Below, piece after piece: positions 32,835 to 44,040 of a stretch of 64,000 nucleotides of DNA. The notes under the pieces were generated by a model, which did no database searches, was not told where the DNA came from, and saw only the letters and a list, made by a program, of their open reading frames with translations. The stretch covers positions 701,807,389 through 701,871,388 of the forward strand of contig NC_064616.1 in the NCBI RefSeq assembly GCF_023898315.1, in the 5' to 3' direction. Each line of letters begins with the position of its first letter. Positions within the stretch are counted from its first letter, which is position 1. A program made the position numbers and the translations under genes. The DNA comes from Schistocerca nitens (Eukaryota; Arthropoda; Insecta; Orthoptera; Acrididae).

Positions 32835-34838
32835 ATTTTGGCTGCAAAGAAACTTCAACACAGTGGTAACTTTCGTAAGCGCAGCATCTGCATCCTTCTC
32901 TGCATTGCCTTCGGTGCAGAAGCGGCGGGAGAAGCTTCATGAAATCAGTCTTCGGACTGAAGATTATAACAATAATACATACACATTTCAAAGTTTTTTA
33001 TCATGGTGATATATATTGACCTATTAAAATTCTTCATGTATAAACCGCACTACGCTGGATCTTAATGTTTGGTGTTCAGAGCATTTCTTAGTTATTAACA
33101 CTGAAAGCTTTCTTTATGTTACAAAAAAGATCTTAGTTGGAACAGAAATAATAACGTGAGGGTTTCGATTTACTCTTACATGAATTTATCCAGTGGAATA
33201 CATTGCCTCAGCAGCTCAAATTCAAGTGCCGTGCACAATGCCATTGTTACAATATTAACAATACTGAGCTCTACTCCAGTGGCTAACTATTCATAAAAGT
33301 ACTTCAATTCCATTTTGTATACAAAGTTAACATTTAGTAGAAGCATAATACCGAATTTTTTAATCATTGGAAAACATCTTTTGCATTCAGAGAATGTTAC
33401 TCCCTTCCGAGGTACATCAGTTTCCCTTGTTGCTCAAGTCTAATTTGTGAATGTTTTGTCATTCCAATTCATTTAACTTGTTGTATCCATTTTAACACAG
33501 AATGGAAGAAAAATTTTCGTCATGTACTCGTGACTCATGAGAACTTACATACACGAGTTTCCCAATTAAAATCTCTTACACACTTGTGAGTGGAGTGTGT
33601 GTTGAATGAAATCTCCCTTCAGAATGAAGGTTACACTTTTATAGTGGGGCAAAGGTGGGGCAAGAATCGGTCATGGTTTATTGAAAGTGACCACGCCAAC
33701 ATTCTCCTCAAATGAAGTCGGACTCATTGGAAAACCAATACTGAAATGACTGGTGATGATCTGCGTCCCTTCCCCGAAAAGGAGTACAGTCATGTAATCA
33801 TTATGGGATCCATATGGTGAACCTTTTCGACTGTGTGCAAAAGTGACAGTGAACCTCAGATCTCCGCTTTACCAGCACACATATTTCATCTCTGTATTCG
33901 ACCTCTTTAATATTTTCATTTCTAATAATTGCGATGTAGACGGGACGACAAAGTCTTACTACCGATCTTCTTTACACATTTCCCAACTCCAAAGATGATA
34001 TGAAAGACTAGCATATATGGCAACAAAGATGGATGGAAGAACAAGTTATCTGAAAACTGATTCGTAAGTAGGTATTTTCACGGTCCGGCACATACTTGAG
34101 GGTAAATCCGGGAGAGGCGCCGCATGCGGTATAGAATGCGCAACCTGATAGTTTCGGCAGACACCATCACATTGTGGGCGTATCGACACTGCAGTTTCTC
34201 AGTGGAAGCCAGAGCATAACAAAAGTATTTACTTTTCGATCGAGTAAGTTTTAGATAAGTTCTGGGGGAATAACTGAGTTAAGTCTAAAATATTCTTGCA
34301 AAACATTTTTCAGTGTCACGATTAGTTCGTACTGTATACTAAACAGCCAAATGTTTCCAAGTGTCTGAGTGGTTGTGTTAACAGTAAGATCTATTGGGCG
34401 TGTTTTGATTCTCGTGCACCCATCTTGGCTGTCAAGGTCATGAATTTATAAGGTGCGGTGTCCCTCCCCTACAGATATATGCCGCAACACTATCTGGTAC
34501 ACATGCCGCACACTTTTTCGTTACGAATACTTCCGAATAAATCAAATAACAGTTTTAAATAAGCGAAAACATTTCTGTTTTGTTTGCATTTTCGTTCAGA
34601 TGACTTTAAACGCATAAAATTTCAGATCCCGCCGATCCACATGACAACACAAAAGAATAAAAAGAAAGTAACTGGAGATATGTGTAAGGAGTAGGAGGAT
34701 TATACCTGAAAACAGCAAAAAAAAAAAAAAGGTTGGTTGCACAACTATTAAGTTTTTGTTACATAGAGACTGCACTATTTATGACATATTTTGTGTCGAT
34801 TGTGGCCGAGAACATACAAATAGAATAAAATGAACTAA
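32835..34838. other. Unassigned stretch
   Basis: About 2 kb without a recognisable frame, exon or repeat. An A run (34717-34732) is the only simple sequence. Confidence 0.4.
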
Positions 34839-34840
34839 GT

Positions 34841-35006
34841 ATGAGATTTTCACTCTGCAGCGGAGTGTGCGCTGATATGAGACTTCTTGGCAGATTAAAA
34901 CTGTGTGTGGGACCGAGACTCGAACTCGGTATCTTTGACTTTCGCGGGCAATTGCCCTACCATCTGAGCTACCCAAGCACGACTCACGATCCATCCTCAC
35001 AGTTTC
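34841..35006 (-). mobile_element. tRNA-like SINE, single partial unit
   Basis: Same family as 14313-15052: tail (ATGAGATTTTCACTCTGCAG...) and tRNA-like module (GACTCGAACTCGGTATC... GCTACCCAAGCACGACTC) in the same relative order. Only one unit, and the spacer after the tRNA-like module is cut short. No clear target duplication. Confidence 0.8.
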
Positions 35007-35269
35007 ACGGGTTTCAACTTGAAAAACAGCGTAATCTTGCGGTTTTTAGCACGTCGAATATCACCCACAGCAAAAGGGATAGACGCTGCAATGTAAAGAT
35101 GTTTTCATGGTCAAATATTATGTTTGAATGTTACATTGAAAAAGCCAGAAAAATTGTATATCGCAGACAACTTTTGTGTTCAGGTATACAAAAAACAGTT
35201 ACTAAAAGTGCACCATGGTACTTTACATATACGATTTTGAAAATGTGCGCTATCTCGCCCAGATTTACC

Positions 35270-35900
35270 CTCTTTAAACAGAATGTAGAAAGGTTAGACA
35301 ACAACATAGCTGCAACCCAAAAGACTTGGGAGTCAGCCTAAACAGCACATCGTCATTTAAAAAACACTGCAGTGAACTGGGAGAAAAAAAGATGTGGCAG
35401 GAACAGTATGAAACGCAAACTGGCTGGATCAACAAGGGGAGTGCAGCCTGAAGTTCTTCGATCATCAATAATGGGACTTTTGTTTTGCAGCCAGAGAATA
35501 TGTGGTGCCAGTACGGGAGGCATCATGTCACTTCAAATAGACGTCACTTTAAATAAGACTGTCAGAACTGTCGCCGATTGTCTGAAGCCTACATGTGTCT
35601 ACAAAATTTACCCACTTGCGGCTATAGCACCACCAGATATTATAAGCGAAGTAGCCTGTGAACTAGAGAGGAAAAAACAGCAGACCGTCCCACGGTACTT
35701 CATGTATAACCACGAAACAGTCCCAGCTCTTAGTAAGCCAAGGTACAGCTTTATTAAACTAACAATGATACTAGAAGGCCGTCCTGAGACCCGCGCTTTA
35801 TGTTTGGACTCTCTGCAACACACAAACCTACTACACCCAAAGAGTATATCACGCTACGGAAGCAACTACAGTATAGCACAAGAAAAGCACTGAATAGATT
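35270..35900 (+). mobile_element. LINE reverse-transcriptase C-terminal fragment (Jockey-type)
   Basis: Plus-strand frames read PKDLGVSLNSTSSFKKHCSE (about 35320), then KRKLAGSTRGVQPEVLRSSI, NKTVRTVADCLKPT, LAAIAPPDIISEVACELERK and PRYFMYNHE. This is the typical order after the reverse transcriptase in Jockey-type LINEs (LAGxxWG, LN.TCR.I.GCLKPTP, LAGIAPP.IRR). The tail and UTR are not evident. Opposite strand to the endonuclease fragment at 31870-32834. Confidence 0.75.
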
Positions 35901-35993
35901 GTCACTAGTCACTAGCAACGTATTTATGTAGCTGATACTGCCCATAAGCGCATCACATTTTGAGCAAACGTGCAGCTAGAAAGCAATACGAAC

Positions 35994-36113
35994 CCTTTTA
36001 ACGCTCTTCTGGAAGAGGCTGGTGATCTGTCCTTGTCGCAGCGTGTGTACCAACTCGCGGGCCGCATGATGGGGAGACACTAGTTCCACGCAGTTGATGA
36101 ACCGGTACAGCTT
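35994..36113 (-). CDS. Candidate internal exon of an unidentified host gene (40 codons)
   Basis: On the minus strand a strong acceptor (GGCATTTTGCTTCCTACAG, ending at 36114) opens a stop-free segment of exactly 120 nt in phase 0: KLYRFINCVELVSPHHAARE, LVHTLRQGQITSLFQKSVKR. It is followed by GTTCGT, a weak donor with G and T at +5 and +6. Codon choice is GC-rich at third positions (CTG, TTC, ATC, AAC, GTG), unlike the surrounding AT-rich DNA. It matches no transposon family I know. The protein family is not recognised. Reading on without splicing meets a stop after five codons, so a last exon ending VRIAF is the alternative. Confidence 0.6.
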
Positions 36114-36609
36114 CTGTAGGAAGCAAAATGCCATACTGCATTAACAGATCACTTCAGCTATTTACAGGTTACTGTATCCAAACTCGAAAATATGTCATTT
36201 GTATTCAAAATGTATAAAATGAATAGCCGAAAAATGGTGTAAAGCTTATTTACTTATAAATTAATGCTTCACATTGCATTCCAGAACCAAAGGAACAATT
36301 ACAAGAATGCTAAAATAATTTACGTTAGAAGTACATGTTTGAAATTCCTCGAGAATATCATATAGTCTGTGGAAAGAGCGGTGTACAGAGTGCAGCAAAG
36401 GTTTGTTTCTGTGAAGTTTTAACTAGTAATTATGCAATACTAATATGTATATTTGTTTCTATTTAAACATGTTGCCATCAAGGCGAATTTCCAGAAGTCT
36501 TATTTAAACAGTTACTTTTTCGGTGTAATTACTCCCGTAATCTATGGCAGCGTGCATTAACCCTTTGTGAGTTTTTTATCTCTGAAAATTACAATAATGT
36601 CACGTCACA

Positions 36610-36680
<71 letters not shown>

Positions 36681-38142
36681 GCACGCACGCACGCACATAC
36701 AATGGACACAAAAAATCAAAGAGGTTGAAATCTACAATAGGAAAATACCGAAGCACTATTCAGCCTTCGTCATAGAAGAACCGGTCACAACTGTCAGTGT
36801 TCCAGAAAGTTTCTTCGAAAATAGTTACTTATTTATATTGTTTTATAGAAGGTACTTCACGGAATTCAGTGCAATATTTGATACTAAAGTCCAGGAAAAG
36901 ATATATACGTTGCAAATCTCCCTCCGATCTGGAAACGCCCAGAAAATATTTCTCCGTAGGAAAAATGTCACGCGCTTGTAATATCCTCGATAAATTCGGC
37001 AGAAGCTGTGTCGAGAAGAACCTGTCTGACTATAAATCTGTTATATGCGTAATAACGTGCGAGGAGATGCAAAATGCAATATCTGGGAATATGGCGGACC
37101 ACAATATGAATCTACACCAAGAACTACATTCGTGCTTGAATACATTTTAATGTAGTCCTATCCATGCAGTTCATACCAAAACGTACGAAATATCTTCCAG
37201 ACGTTAGATTAAGCGACTTCATTTCATTTGTACATTCTTCGTGTATCGGATGCTCAATGTACTCACAGTACAATACTTACAATCTGAAGTTCCTAACGTT
37301 TTCATCTAGAAATATTTTTGGATACCTTAGTCATTAGTAAATTGTTTTCTCCAAGAAGAATAAAAAAAGATGATAAAGTTACACTACATCTATTTACCAA
37401 CAAGAGAAAAGTAAGAACTTCGATTTAGAGTGGAATTATGCGATGATTTACTGCAGAATAACATTTCGGCGGATTGAACGAAGGTCCACTTGCAAGTTTA
37501 TGCCAACCTCAACGGAAGTATGCATCGCCAAGACACGACGCAAAGCCATATATGGATGTTACCCTGCTGGATATTAATATTTCTGTATAAAAGAAATCGT
37601 GAACGTATCGAAAAAATTATACAGGCAGGAAATTTCGTTATCCATCGTGGCGAAAGAAATAGTCATTTTAAGCAAAAAATTTTCAAATAGATATATAAAT
37701 CATTTCGAATGATTCATTGGAGAAAACGTATGTAAATATTTACAAACGTTGCCGTTACGGAATTAATTCGTTTTTATTTATTTTTATTAGATATTTATTA
37801 TTTATTTGTTTACCTATTTAAATCTGATAACAATATATTTTCAACACCTGGCAACGAATTTAAACAGTACCTAGAACATTTAGACGTACTGAAGTTAGTC
37901 ACGTGCTTGTTTAAGAGCTACGGTGAACAATATTAATAATATCCTTCCCGAAGCTAAATCAGTTGTGTCCGGGTTTGCTTACAGATAAATGTTTTTTTGA
38001 GTAGGATCTGCCTTGAGCAAAGAAAAATCTTTTCTTCATTTACACAGAGGTGTTTCGCTGAAGTTAACAGCATTATGAATGGGCTTTTATTTTCATTCTG
38101 TTAAACAACAAGAAAAATACTCTTTACTACCTGTAAATATAG
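36114..38142. other. Unassigned stretch with an AC microsatellite
   Basis: Contains the microsatellite 36613-36698. A 117-residue frame at 36797-37150 has no recognisable domain. Otherwise AT-rich, consistent with an intron. Confidence 0.4.
36613..36698. repeat. (AC)n(GCAC)n microsatellite
   Basis: About 32 AC repeats followed by five GCAC repeats. Confidence 0.97.
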
Positions 38143-38515
38143 AGGGTGATGCACCCAAAATTTGCATCGCATAAATTACGGAAATGTGAAGTGCTACTAA
38201 TGTGCTGGTCTCACAGAATGTATTTGTAGTCAGAGGCTCGTATTGTTAGAACATAAAAAGATGGCAGTAATATTTAGAAAGTGTACTTTTGTGCAAAAGT
38301 ACACTTTTTAAACGTAATAATGCCCATTGACATTAACAAACTAAAAGTAGGGTACATTAGAATGTCAGTGGTGTTTGTCGCAGGCGTATAGTCCGAGTTG
38401 TTTACGGGATACCGTATTTTGAAAAGTTTCCTCACCGACACTTGTTTGTGCCATTCAACCTTATAAGTTGCTAAGTAAGATATTTACTTACAGTGTGCTT
38501 GTGTGTTCCTTGAGT

Positions 38516-39985
38516 GCACTGCGACTTTCTACATCTACATTTATACTTCGCAAGCCACCCAACGGTGTGTGGTGAAGGGCACTTTACGTGCCACTGTCAT
38601 TACCTCCTTTTCCTGTTGCAGTCGCGTATGGTTCGCGGAAAGAATGACTGCCGGAAAGCCTCCGTGCGCGCTCGAATCTCTCTAATTTTACATTCGTGAT
38701 CTCCTCGGGAGGTATAAGTACGGGGAAGCAATATAGTCGATACCTCATCCAGAAACGCACCCTCTCGAAACCTGGACAGCAAGCTACACCGCGATACAGA
38801 GCGCCTCTCTTGCAGAGTCTGCCACTTGAGTTTGCTAAAATCCGCAACGCTATCACGGTTACCAAATAACCCTGTGACGAAACGCGCCGCTCTTCTATGA
38901 ATCTTCTCTATCTCCTCTGTCAACCCGACCTGGTACGGATCCCACCCTGATGAGCAATACTCAAGCATAGGTCGAACGAGTGTTTTGTAAGCCATCTCCT
39001 TTGTTGATGGACTACATTTTCTAAGGACTCTCCCAATGAATCTCAGCCTGGCACCCGCCTTACCAACAACTAATTTTATATGATCATTCCACTTCAAATC
39101 GTTCCGTACACATACTCCCAGATATTTTACAGAAGTAACTGCTACCAGTGTTTGTTCCGATATCATATAATCATACAATAAAGGATCCTTCTTTCTATGT
39201 ATTCGCAATACATTACATTTGTCTATGTTAAGGGTCAGTTGCCACTCCCTGCACCAAGTGCCTATTCGCTGCAGATCTTCCTGCATTTCGCTGCAATTTT
39301 CTAATGCTGCAACTTCTCTGTATACTATAGCATCAACCGCTAAAAGCCGCATGGAACTTCCGACACTATCTACTAGGTCATTTATATATATTGTGAAAAG
39401 CAATGGTCCCATAACACTCCCCTGTGACACGCCAGAGATTACTTTAACGTCTGTAAACGTCTCTCCATTGAGAACAAAATGCTGTGTTCTGTTTGATAAA
39501 AACTCTTCAATCCAGCCACTCAGCTGGTCTGATATTCCGTAGGCTCTTACTTTGTTTATCAGGCGACAGTGCGGAACTGTATCGAACGCCTTCCAGAAGT
39601 CAAGGAAAATGGCATCTACCTGGGAGTCTGTATCTAATATTTTCTGGGTCTCATGAACAAATAAAGCGAGTTGGGTCTCACACGATCGCTGTTTCCGGAA
39701 CCCATGTTGATTCCTACAGAGTAGATTCTGGGTTTCCAGAAATGACATGATATGCGAGCAAAAGACATGTTCTAAAATTCTACAACAGATCGATCTCAGA
39801 GATATAGGCCTATAGCTTTGCGCATCTGCTCGACGACCCTTCTTGAAAACTGGAACTACTTGTGCTCTTTTCCTATCATTTGGAACCTTCCTTTCCTCTG
39901 GAGACTTGCGGTACACGGCTGTTAGAAGGGGGGAAAGTTCTTTCGCGTACTCTGTGTAGAGTCGAATTGGTATCCCGTCAGCGTG
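38516..39985 (-). mobile_element. LINE (CR1/Jockey-type), longest copy, 5'-truncated
   Basis: Minus-strand copy. The 3' end at 38531-38545 shows the GATGTA-type tail and a UTR with CACACACCGTTGGGTGGCTT. The 5' edge lies near 39985, inside the segment before the reverse transcriptase. It is close to the copy at 54714-55434 and more distant from the family at 3693. It appears to have landed in a mariner-type element, whose N-terminus starts directly beyond 39985. Confidence 0.88.
38600..39916 (-). CDS. LINE reverse transcriptase, open but catalytically altered (438 aa)
   Basis: An uninterrupted frame with the reverse-transcriptase blocks in order: SPEERKVPNDRKRAQVVPVF, YRPISLRSICCRILEHVF, NQHGFRKQRSCETQLALF, IFLDFWKAFDTVPHCRLI, LNGETFTDVKVISGVSQGSV, MGPLLFTIYINDLVD and YLGVCVRNDLKWNDHIKL. 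The C-terminus has WDPYQVGLTEEIEKIHRRAA and ends RDCNRKRR. Where the sister copy reads RLFADDAVVY, this one reads RLLAVDAIVY. The first catalytic aspartate is therefore valine, and the enzyme should be inactive despite the intact frame. The true polyprotein start is upstream and missing (5' truncation). The ATG used is simply the first in the retained part. Confidence 0.85.
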   Translation of the reverse strand: MYRKSPEERKVPNDRKRAQVVPVFKKGRRADAQSYRPISLRSICCRILEHVFCSHIMSFLETQNLLCRNQHGFRKQRSCETQLALFVHETQKILDTDSQVDAIFLDFWKAFDTVPHCRLINKVRAYGISDQLSGWIEEFLSNRTQHFVLNGETFTDVKVISGVSQGSVMGPLLFTIYINDLVDSVGSSMRLLAVDAIVYREVAALENCSEMQEDLQRIGTWCREWQLTLNIDKCNVLRIHRKKDPLLYDYMISEQTLVAVTSVKYLGVCVRNDLKWNDHIKLVVGKAGARLRFIGRVLRKCSPSTKEMAYKTLVRPMLEYCSSGWDPYQVGLTEEIEKIHRRAARFVTGLFGNRDSVADFSKLKWQTLQERRSVSRCSLLSRFREGAFLDEVSTILLPRTYTSRGDHECKIREIRARTEAFRQSFFPRTIRDCNRKRR

Positions 39986-40360
39986 TGACAGTCCAAGCAG
40001 TAGGTCGTGAAAGGGCGATGGGATTTATCCATGCAGAAAAAGCCGACGCGCTCAAGATGCATGGAGAGAGTAGGCAGAATGCCTTCGTTCTTTTACGGTG
40101 TATATGGCAGTATACCCCAATAGACGTCAACCATCTCGGCAATTATTTATCAACCTCTTCAACAGCTACGTGAAAGTGGTACACCTAGACAACATAGCAG
40201 GAGGAAAGAAGTGACGAAGAAGGGGAAGTTAATGTTCTTAACGCTGTTGCAGTTGAACCGCACGTTAGCTCCTTCGTAATCGCACGAGGAAGTGGCATGA
40301 GTCAAGCAAGTGTCCTATACATCCTCCATCGACATAGGTCCCATCCCTAGTTTCTTTCAT

Positions 40361-40748
40361 TTTCCTTGGTGCATTTTATTCTCCATACTTACAGTTTCTA
40401 GAATTTTTTCAGTAATTCTGTAAAGACAGATCATGAGCGCTTGGCACTATCTGGATGCTCTTCAGCATACAACAGCACTGCCGCCTTAATAGTTCGGCAA
40501 CATTAATCATAAACGATATTCACTCTTAAAACTGTCGTGGAAACTGTGAATGTCTCAATAAAATTACATGCAATTTTCTGATTGCTGCAACAGCAGAACA
40601 CAGACTGATAGTTTTCAAGGGCACAGGTAAACAAAGGAACTATACCTGAGATAAGTGTTTGCTTACGTTTGGTATAATAGGGCAGACGTTTGTGAAACCT
40701 TTCCTCCTGACAATGGGACAGTCGTTTGTTGCATTATTACCTTGATAT
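40361..40748. other. Unassigned stretch
   Basis: AT-rich, nothing recognised between two transposons. Confidence 0.4.
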
Positions 40749-40750
40749 TA

Positions 40751-42238
40751 CGCTAGTGACCAAAATTAAAGCGACAAACGGAAATTTTGCGAGGTTGCGT
40801 TTATTTTGCCCCAAAACAATATAAACAGATAAAGCAGAAACAATGTAAAGAATACAGAATGTAATCAACTGCAACAAGCATAACGGTAGACAAAAGTGTT
40901 CTTCGTTTTTTTTCCAACTTAACGGATTTGCACACACATTCTGACAGTTGGTTAATGTGCTCAGAATTGGGTGTGATCACCTCTGGCACCAATACATGTC
41001 TGACAGCAACGGGACATGCTGCGATTGTTGTCACAAATCTCATGTTGAGGCAATAACGCCCATTCTTCCTGCAGAGCTGCTCACAAGTCTTGGAGAATTG
41101 TTGGTGGATGCTGACGTAATCCAACCCGGCTCCCTAGTGCACCCCAGATATGCTCTACGGGATTCAAATCGGGAGGGCGAGCAGGCCACGCCATGCGTGC
41201 AATATCTTCCGTTTCGAAGAAAACATCAACCACAGGTGGTCTATGAAGTCGAGCAGTATAGTCCATCAGTACGAAGTCTGGGCCCACAACACCTCGCAAC
41301 AACCGTGCATGAGATCCCAAGATCTCTGCACGGTACCCGACAGCAGTTAAATCTTGCTGATCCACCCGTACAACTTCATGAATAGGTGTTCGAGTGGTCA
41401 ATATAATCCCTGCCCACATCATTATGGAACCTTCTCGATATTGGCCTCTTTCCACAATGTTTGCGTATCGAAATCGTGTTCCACATGCCCTCCAGATGCG
41501 AATCCAGCGAGAATCACTCTCCATGCCAAATCTGGACTCATCTGTCAAAAGATCATTGGCCTACTGTTCGACCTTCCAAGTGGCATGTTGACGTCTCCAC
41601 TCCAGACGCTCCCTTCTGCGGAGACATGCCAGAGGTAAACAGACAGCAGGTGTCCAACAATAAAGGCCACTTTGCTGAAGCCTCCTGCATACCGTTTGCC
41701 TCGATGCAAGATGTCCTGGGGATGTCGCGAGGTCAGATGCCAATTTCAGTGCAGTACTAAGGCGGTACCGACGTGCCCTTACGGTCAAATAACAGTCCAC
41801 TCTTTCTGATGTCACAAGTGGTCGGCCCTGTCCTGGTCTCCGGGATACAGTTTCGGTCTCTATAAACTGTCGCCTCATCCGAGAAACAACAGAACGATTC
41901 ACATTAAGCAATCGGGCCACATAATTTTGCGACTGTCCTGCTTCCATTCTTCCTGTGGCCCTCCATAGCAGAGAGTCTGTAGGTATCTTCTCTGTGCCAC
42001 ACTGCACCGTCTGTGACTGTGTACACAGCGATTGTGGATATGGTACTACCCTGCAAACAATATCCAATTTGCTAGTTGCCCTGACGTCATTGTCGGCGTG
42101 GTTGCCCTTTTATCGGAATGCCATCTTCCGTGGAGAACACGATTGTAACGACATCTGTTGACAGTTTGTATGATCATACCGTGAATCAGGCACAGGACGG
42201 GGAATAGCAGTTTGTTGCATTAATTTTGGACACCAGTG
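40751..42238 (-). mobile_element. Tc1-like element, complete and lightly damaged
   Basis: Inverted ends CGCTAGTGACCAAAATTAAA (left) and CACTGGTGTCCAAAATTAAT (right, minus strand), flanked by TA (40749-40750 and 42239-42240). 1488 bp with one transposase frame spanning 40961-42067. No foreign insertion inside. Confidence 0.9.
40961..42067 (-). pseudogene. Tc1-like transposase with two in-frame stops (369 codons)
   Basis: One continuous frame. The helix-turn-helix is RMEAGQSQNYVARLLNVNRS with VVSRMRRQF, then SRRPGQGRPLVTSERVDCYL (GRPR-type linker). The catalytic part has LLTDESRFGMESDSRWIRIW (first D), MMWAGIILTTRTPIHEV, FVLMDYTARLHRPPVV (second D, where DNARPH is usual) and AWPARPPDLNPVEHIWGALG (third, E). 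The end is SRCCQTCIGARGDHTQF. Stops: TAG at the codon where QWAN is expected, and TGA where the family has an arginine (LQDL-R-AALQEEW). Both are explained by single transitions. No frameshift. Confidence 0.88.
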
Positions 42239-42498
42239 TATTTGATGAAGCTACAGACATGTTATGTTGCTGAAACTGTCTTAGAAGCTACTTTCAAATT
42301 CCCCAGGAAAAAACATATAATTCAGTTATAAGAAAACGAAGTCGGTGTCGTAATTCGGAGACTATAAACAACAAAAGATACTTGCGAACGTCAGGAAATT
42401 CGCCATAATGTCCGCTACAACTCGGCGAAAACCGCACCACGACATATTTATTCATTCTGGATGTATTTAGAGTGGCCTGTCTTACCTGCCTCACCCTG

Positions 42499-44040
42499 TA
42501 TGCTTACATTTCTCCTCTAGCCACTCTTGATTAGCCGTTTCGCATAGAGTGTCATTCTAATTTGTTTTGGAAGTTTGTATTCCCTTTCACCTGCTTCATT
42601 AGCTGCAGTTTTATATTTTATCCTTCCATGAGTTAAACTGAAAATGTCATGTGATATCGAAGGATTTCTTCTACGTCTTATCTTTTTACGTTTTTGATCT
42701 TCTGCTGGGTTCAGTATTTCATCTCTCAGAACTACCCATTCGTCTTCTACAGTATTCCTTTCCCCTGTTCCAGTCAACCGTTGCCTGACACTCGTTCCTA
42801 AACTCTCAGCAGCCTCTGGTTCTATCAATATATCCAGGTCCCTTCTCCTTAATGTCCTACCATTTTGAAACTTCTTCGGTTTCAATCTCAGTTCATAAAC
42901 AATAGATTGTGGTAAGAATCCACATTGCCCCTGGGAACGTCTTACATTTCAAAATATAGTTGGGAAATCTTTCGCTTACCATCATATAATCAAACTTAAA
43001 CCTTCCAGTGTCTCGAGGTCCCTTTCACGCATATAAACTTCTCTCACGATTTTTAAACAAGTGTTAAGTATGATTAAATTTTACTCCGTGCAAAATTCTA
43101 CGAGGCCGATTCCTTTTCCATTACTTTCCCTTTTCCATATTGACCTATTTTTCCTCCTCTTCCTTTCTGTACAATCGAGCTCCACTCCCCCATAACAGTT
43201 AAATTTGTGTGTCCCATAAGGATCTGAATAACTTATTTTACCCTATCCCACAGTATTTCTCTTCATCATCTGCCGAGCTCGTTGGCATATAAACTGGTAC
43301 TACTATGGTGGTTGTTGGCTTCGTGTCTATCTTTGCAACGAAAATGCAGCCACTGTGCTGCTCATGCTAGCTTCCCCGCATTCCTATTTTCTTATTCATT
43401 ATTGGACCTACCCCCAAAATATCCCCATTTGATTTTGTATTTACAATCCTCTACTCACCTGACCAGACATCCTGTTCATTCTGGCAACGAATTTCACTAA
43501 TTCCCACTATATCTATCTTCACCCTGATCATTTCTCTTCTTAATTTTTCTAAGCTACCTGCGCGATTGAGGAATGTAACTTTCCACCCTCCGACCTGTAG
43601 ATTGCCGGTTTTGCTTTTCCTGATGACGATGTCCTTCAGTGTGTTTCCGCCCTGGAGATCCAAATGAGGAGCTATTATGTCTCCGGTATATTTTACCCAA
43701 GATAATGCCATCATCCTTTAGCCACATAGTAGAGCTGAATGCCGTCGGGAAAAATAACGGCTGTAATTTCCCCTTGCTTTCAGCCGTTTGCAGTACCAGC
43801 GCAAGGCCATGTTGATTTATGTTACGAGGCCAGATCACTCACTCAACAAGGCAGTTGCTCTTGCAGCTATTGAAAAGGCTGCTGCCCCTCTTCAGGAATG
43901 ACACGTTTGTCTGGCCTCTCAACAGACACTCCTCCATTACGGTTACACCAGCTGTAAGACTACTTGTTTCGTTGAGGCACGCATGCCATCCTACCATGGC
44001 AGCGGCCATATACGAAGTTCTGAATTACTTTGATGCAGAA
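42499..44040 (-). mobile_element. RTE-type LINE: 5' UTR, endonuclease and linker fragment
   Basis: On the minus strand, from 44040 down: a leader (GGCCAGACAAACGTGTCATT, AACGGCTGAAAGCAAGGGGA) that I recall from an arthropod RTE family. Then WKVTFLNRAGSLEKLRREMI and VKIDIVGISEIRCQNEQDVW (start of the endonuclease, 43450-43620), a degenerate middle, and the linker frame 42517-42885 (RLKPKKFQNGRTLRRRDLDI, DEWVVLRDEILNPAEDQ, KYKTAANEAGEREYKLPKQI). The sequence stops at 42499 before the reverse transcriptase. Missing the 3' rather than the 5' end is odd for a LINE and implies a later deletion. Confidence 0.78.

Larger units (their letters stand above)
38143..40360 (+). mobile_element. Mariner-type element fragment (DUF4817 N-terminus) split by a LINE
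   Basis: 39990-40350 encodes MGFIHAEKADALKMHGESRQ, later EVNVLNAVAVEPHVSSFVIA and GSGMSQASVLYILHRHRSHP. This is the same DUF4817/helix-turn-helix order as in the element at 18764-19792, but from another family, with internal stops. 38143-38515, left of the LINE 38516-39985, is probably its leader; that join is inferred from position only. A perfect 30-bp inverted repeat core (38278-38307) lies in it. The catalytic part is absent. Confidence 0.5.

Noticed and set aside
36600-36700. Possible CRISPR-like or structured repeat
   Set aside because: Simple AC/GCAC microsatellite.
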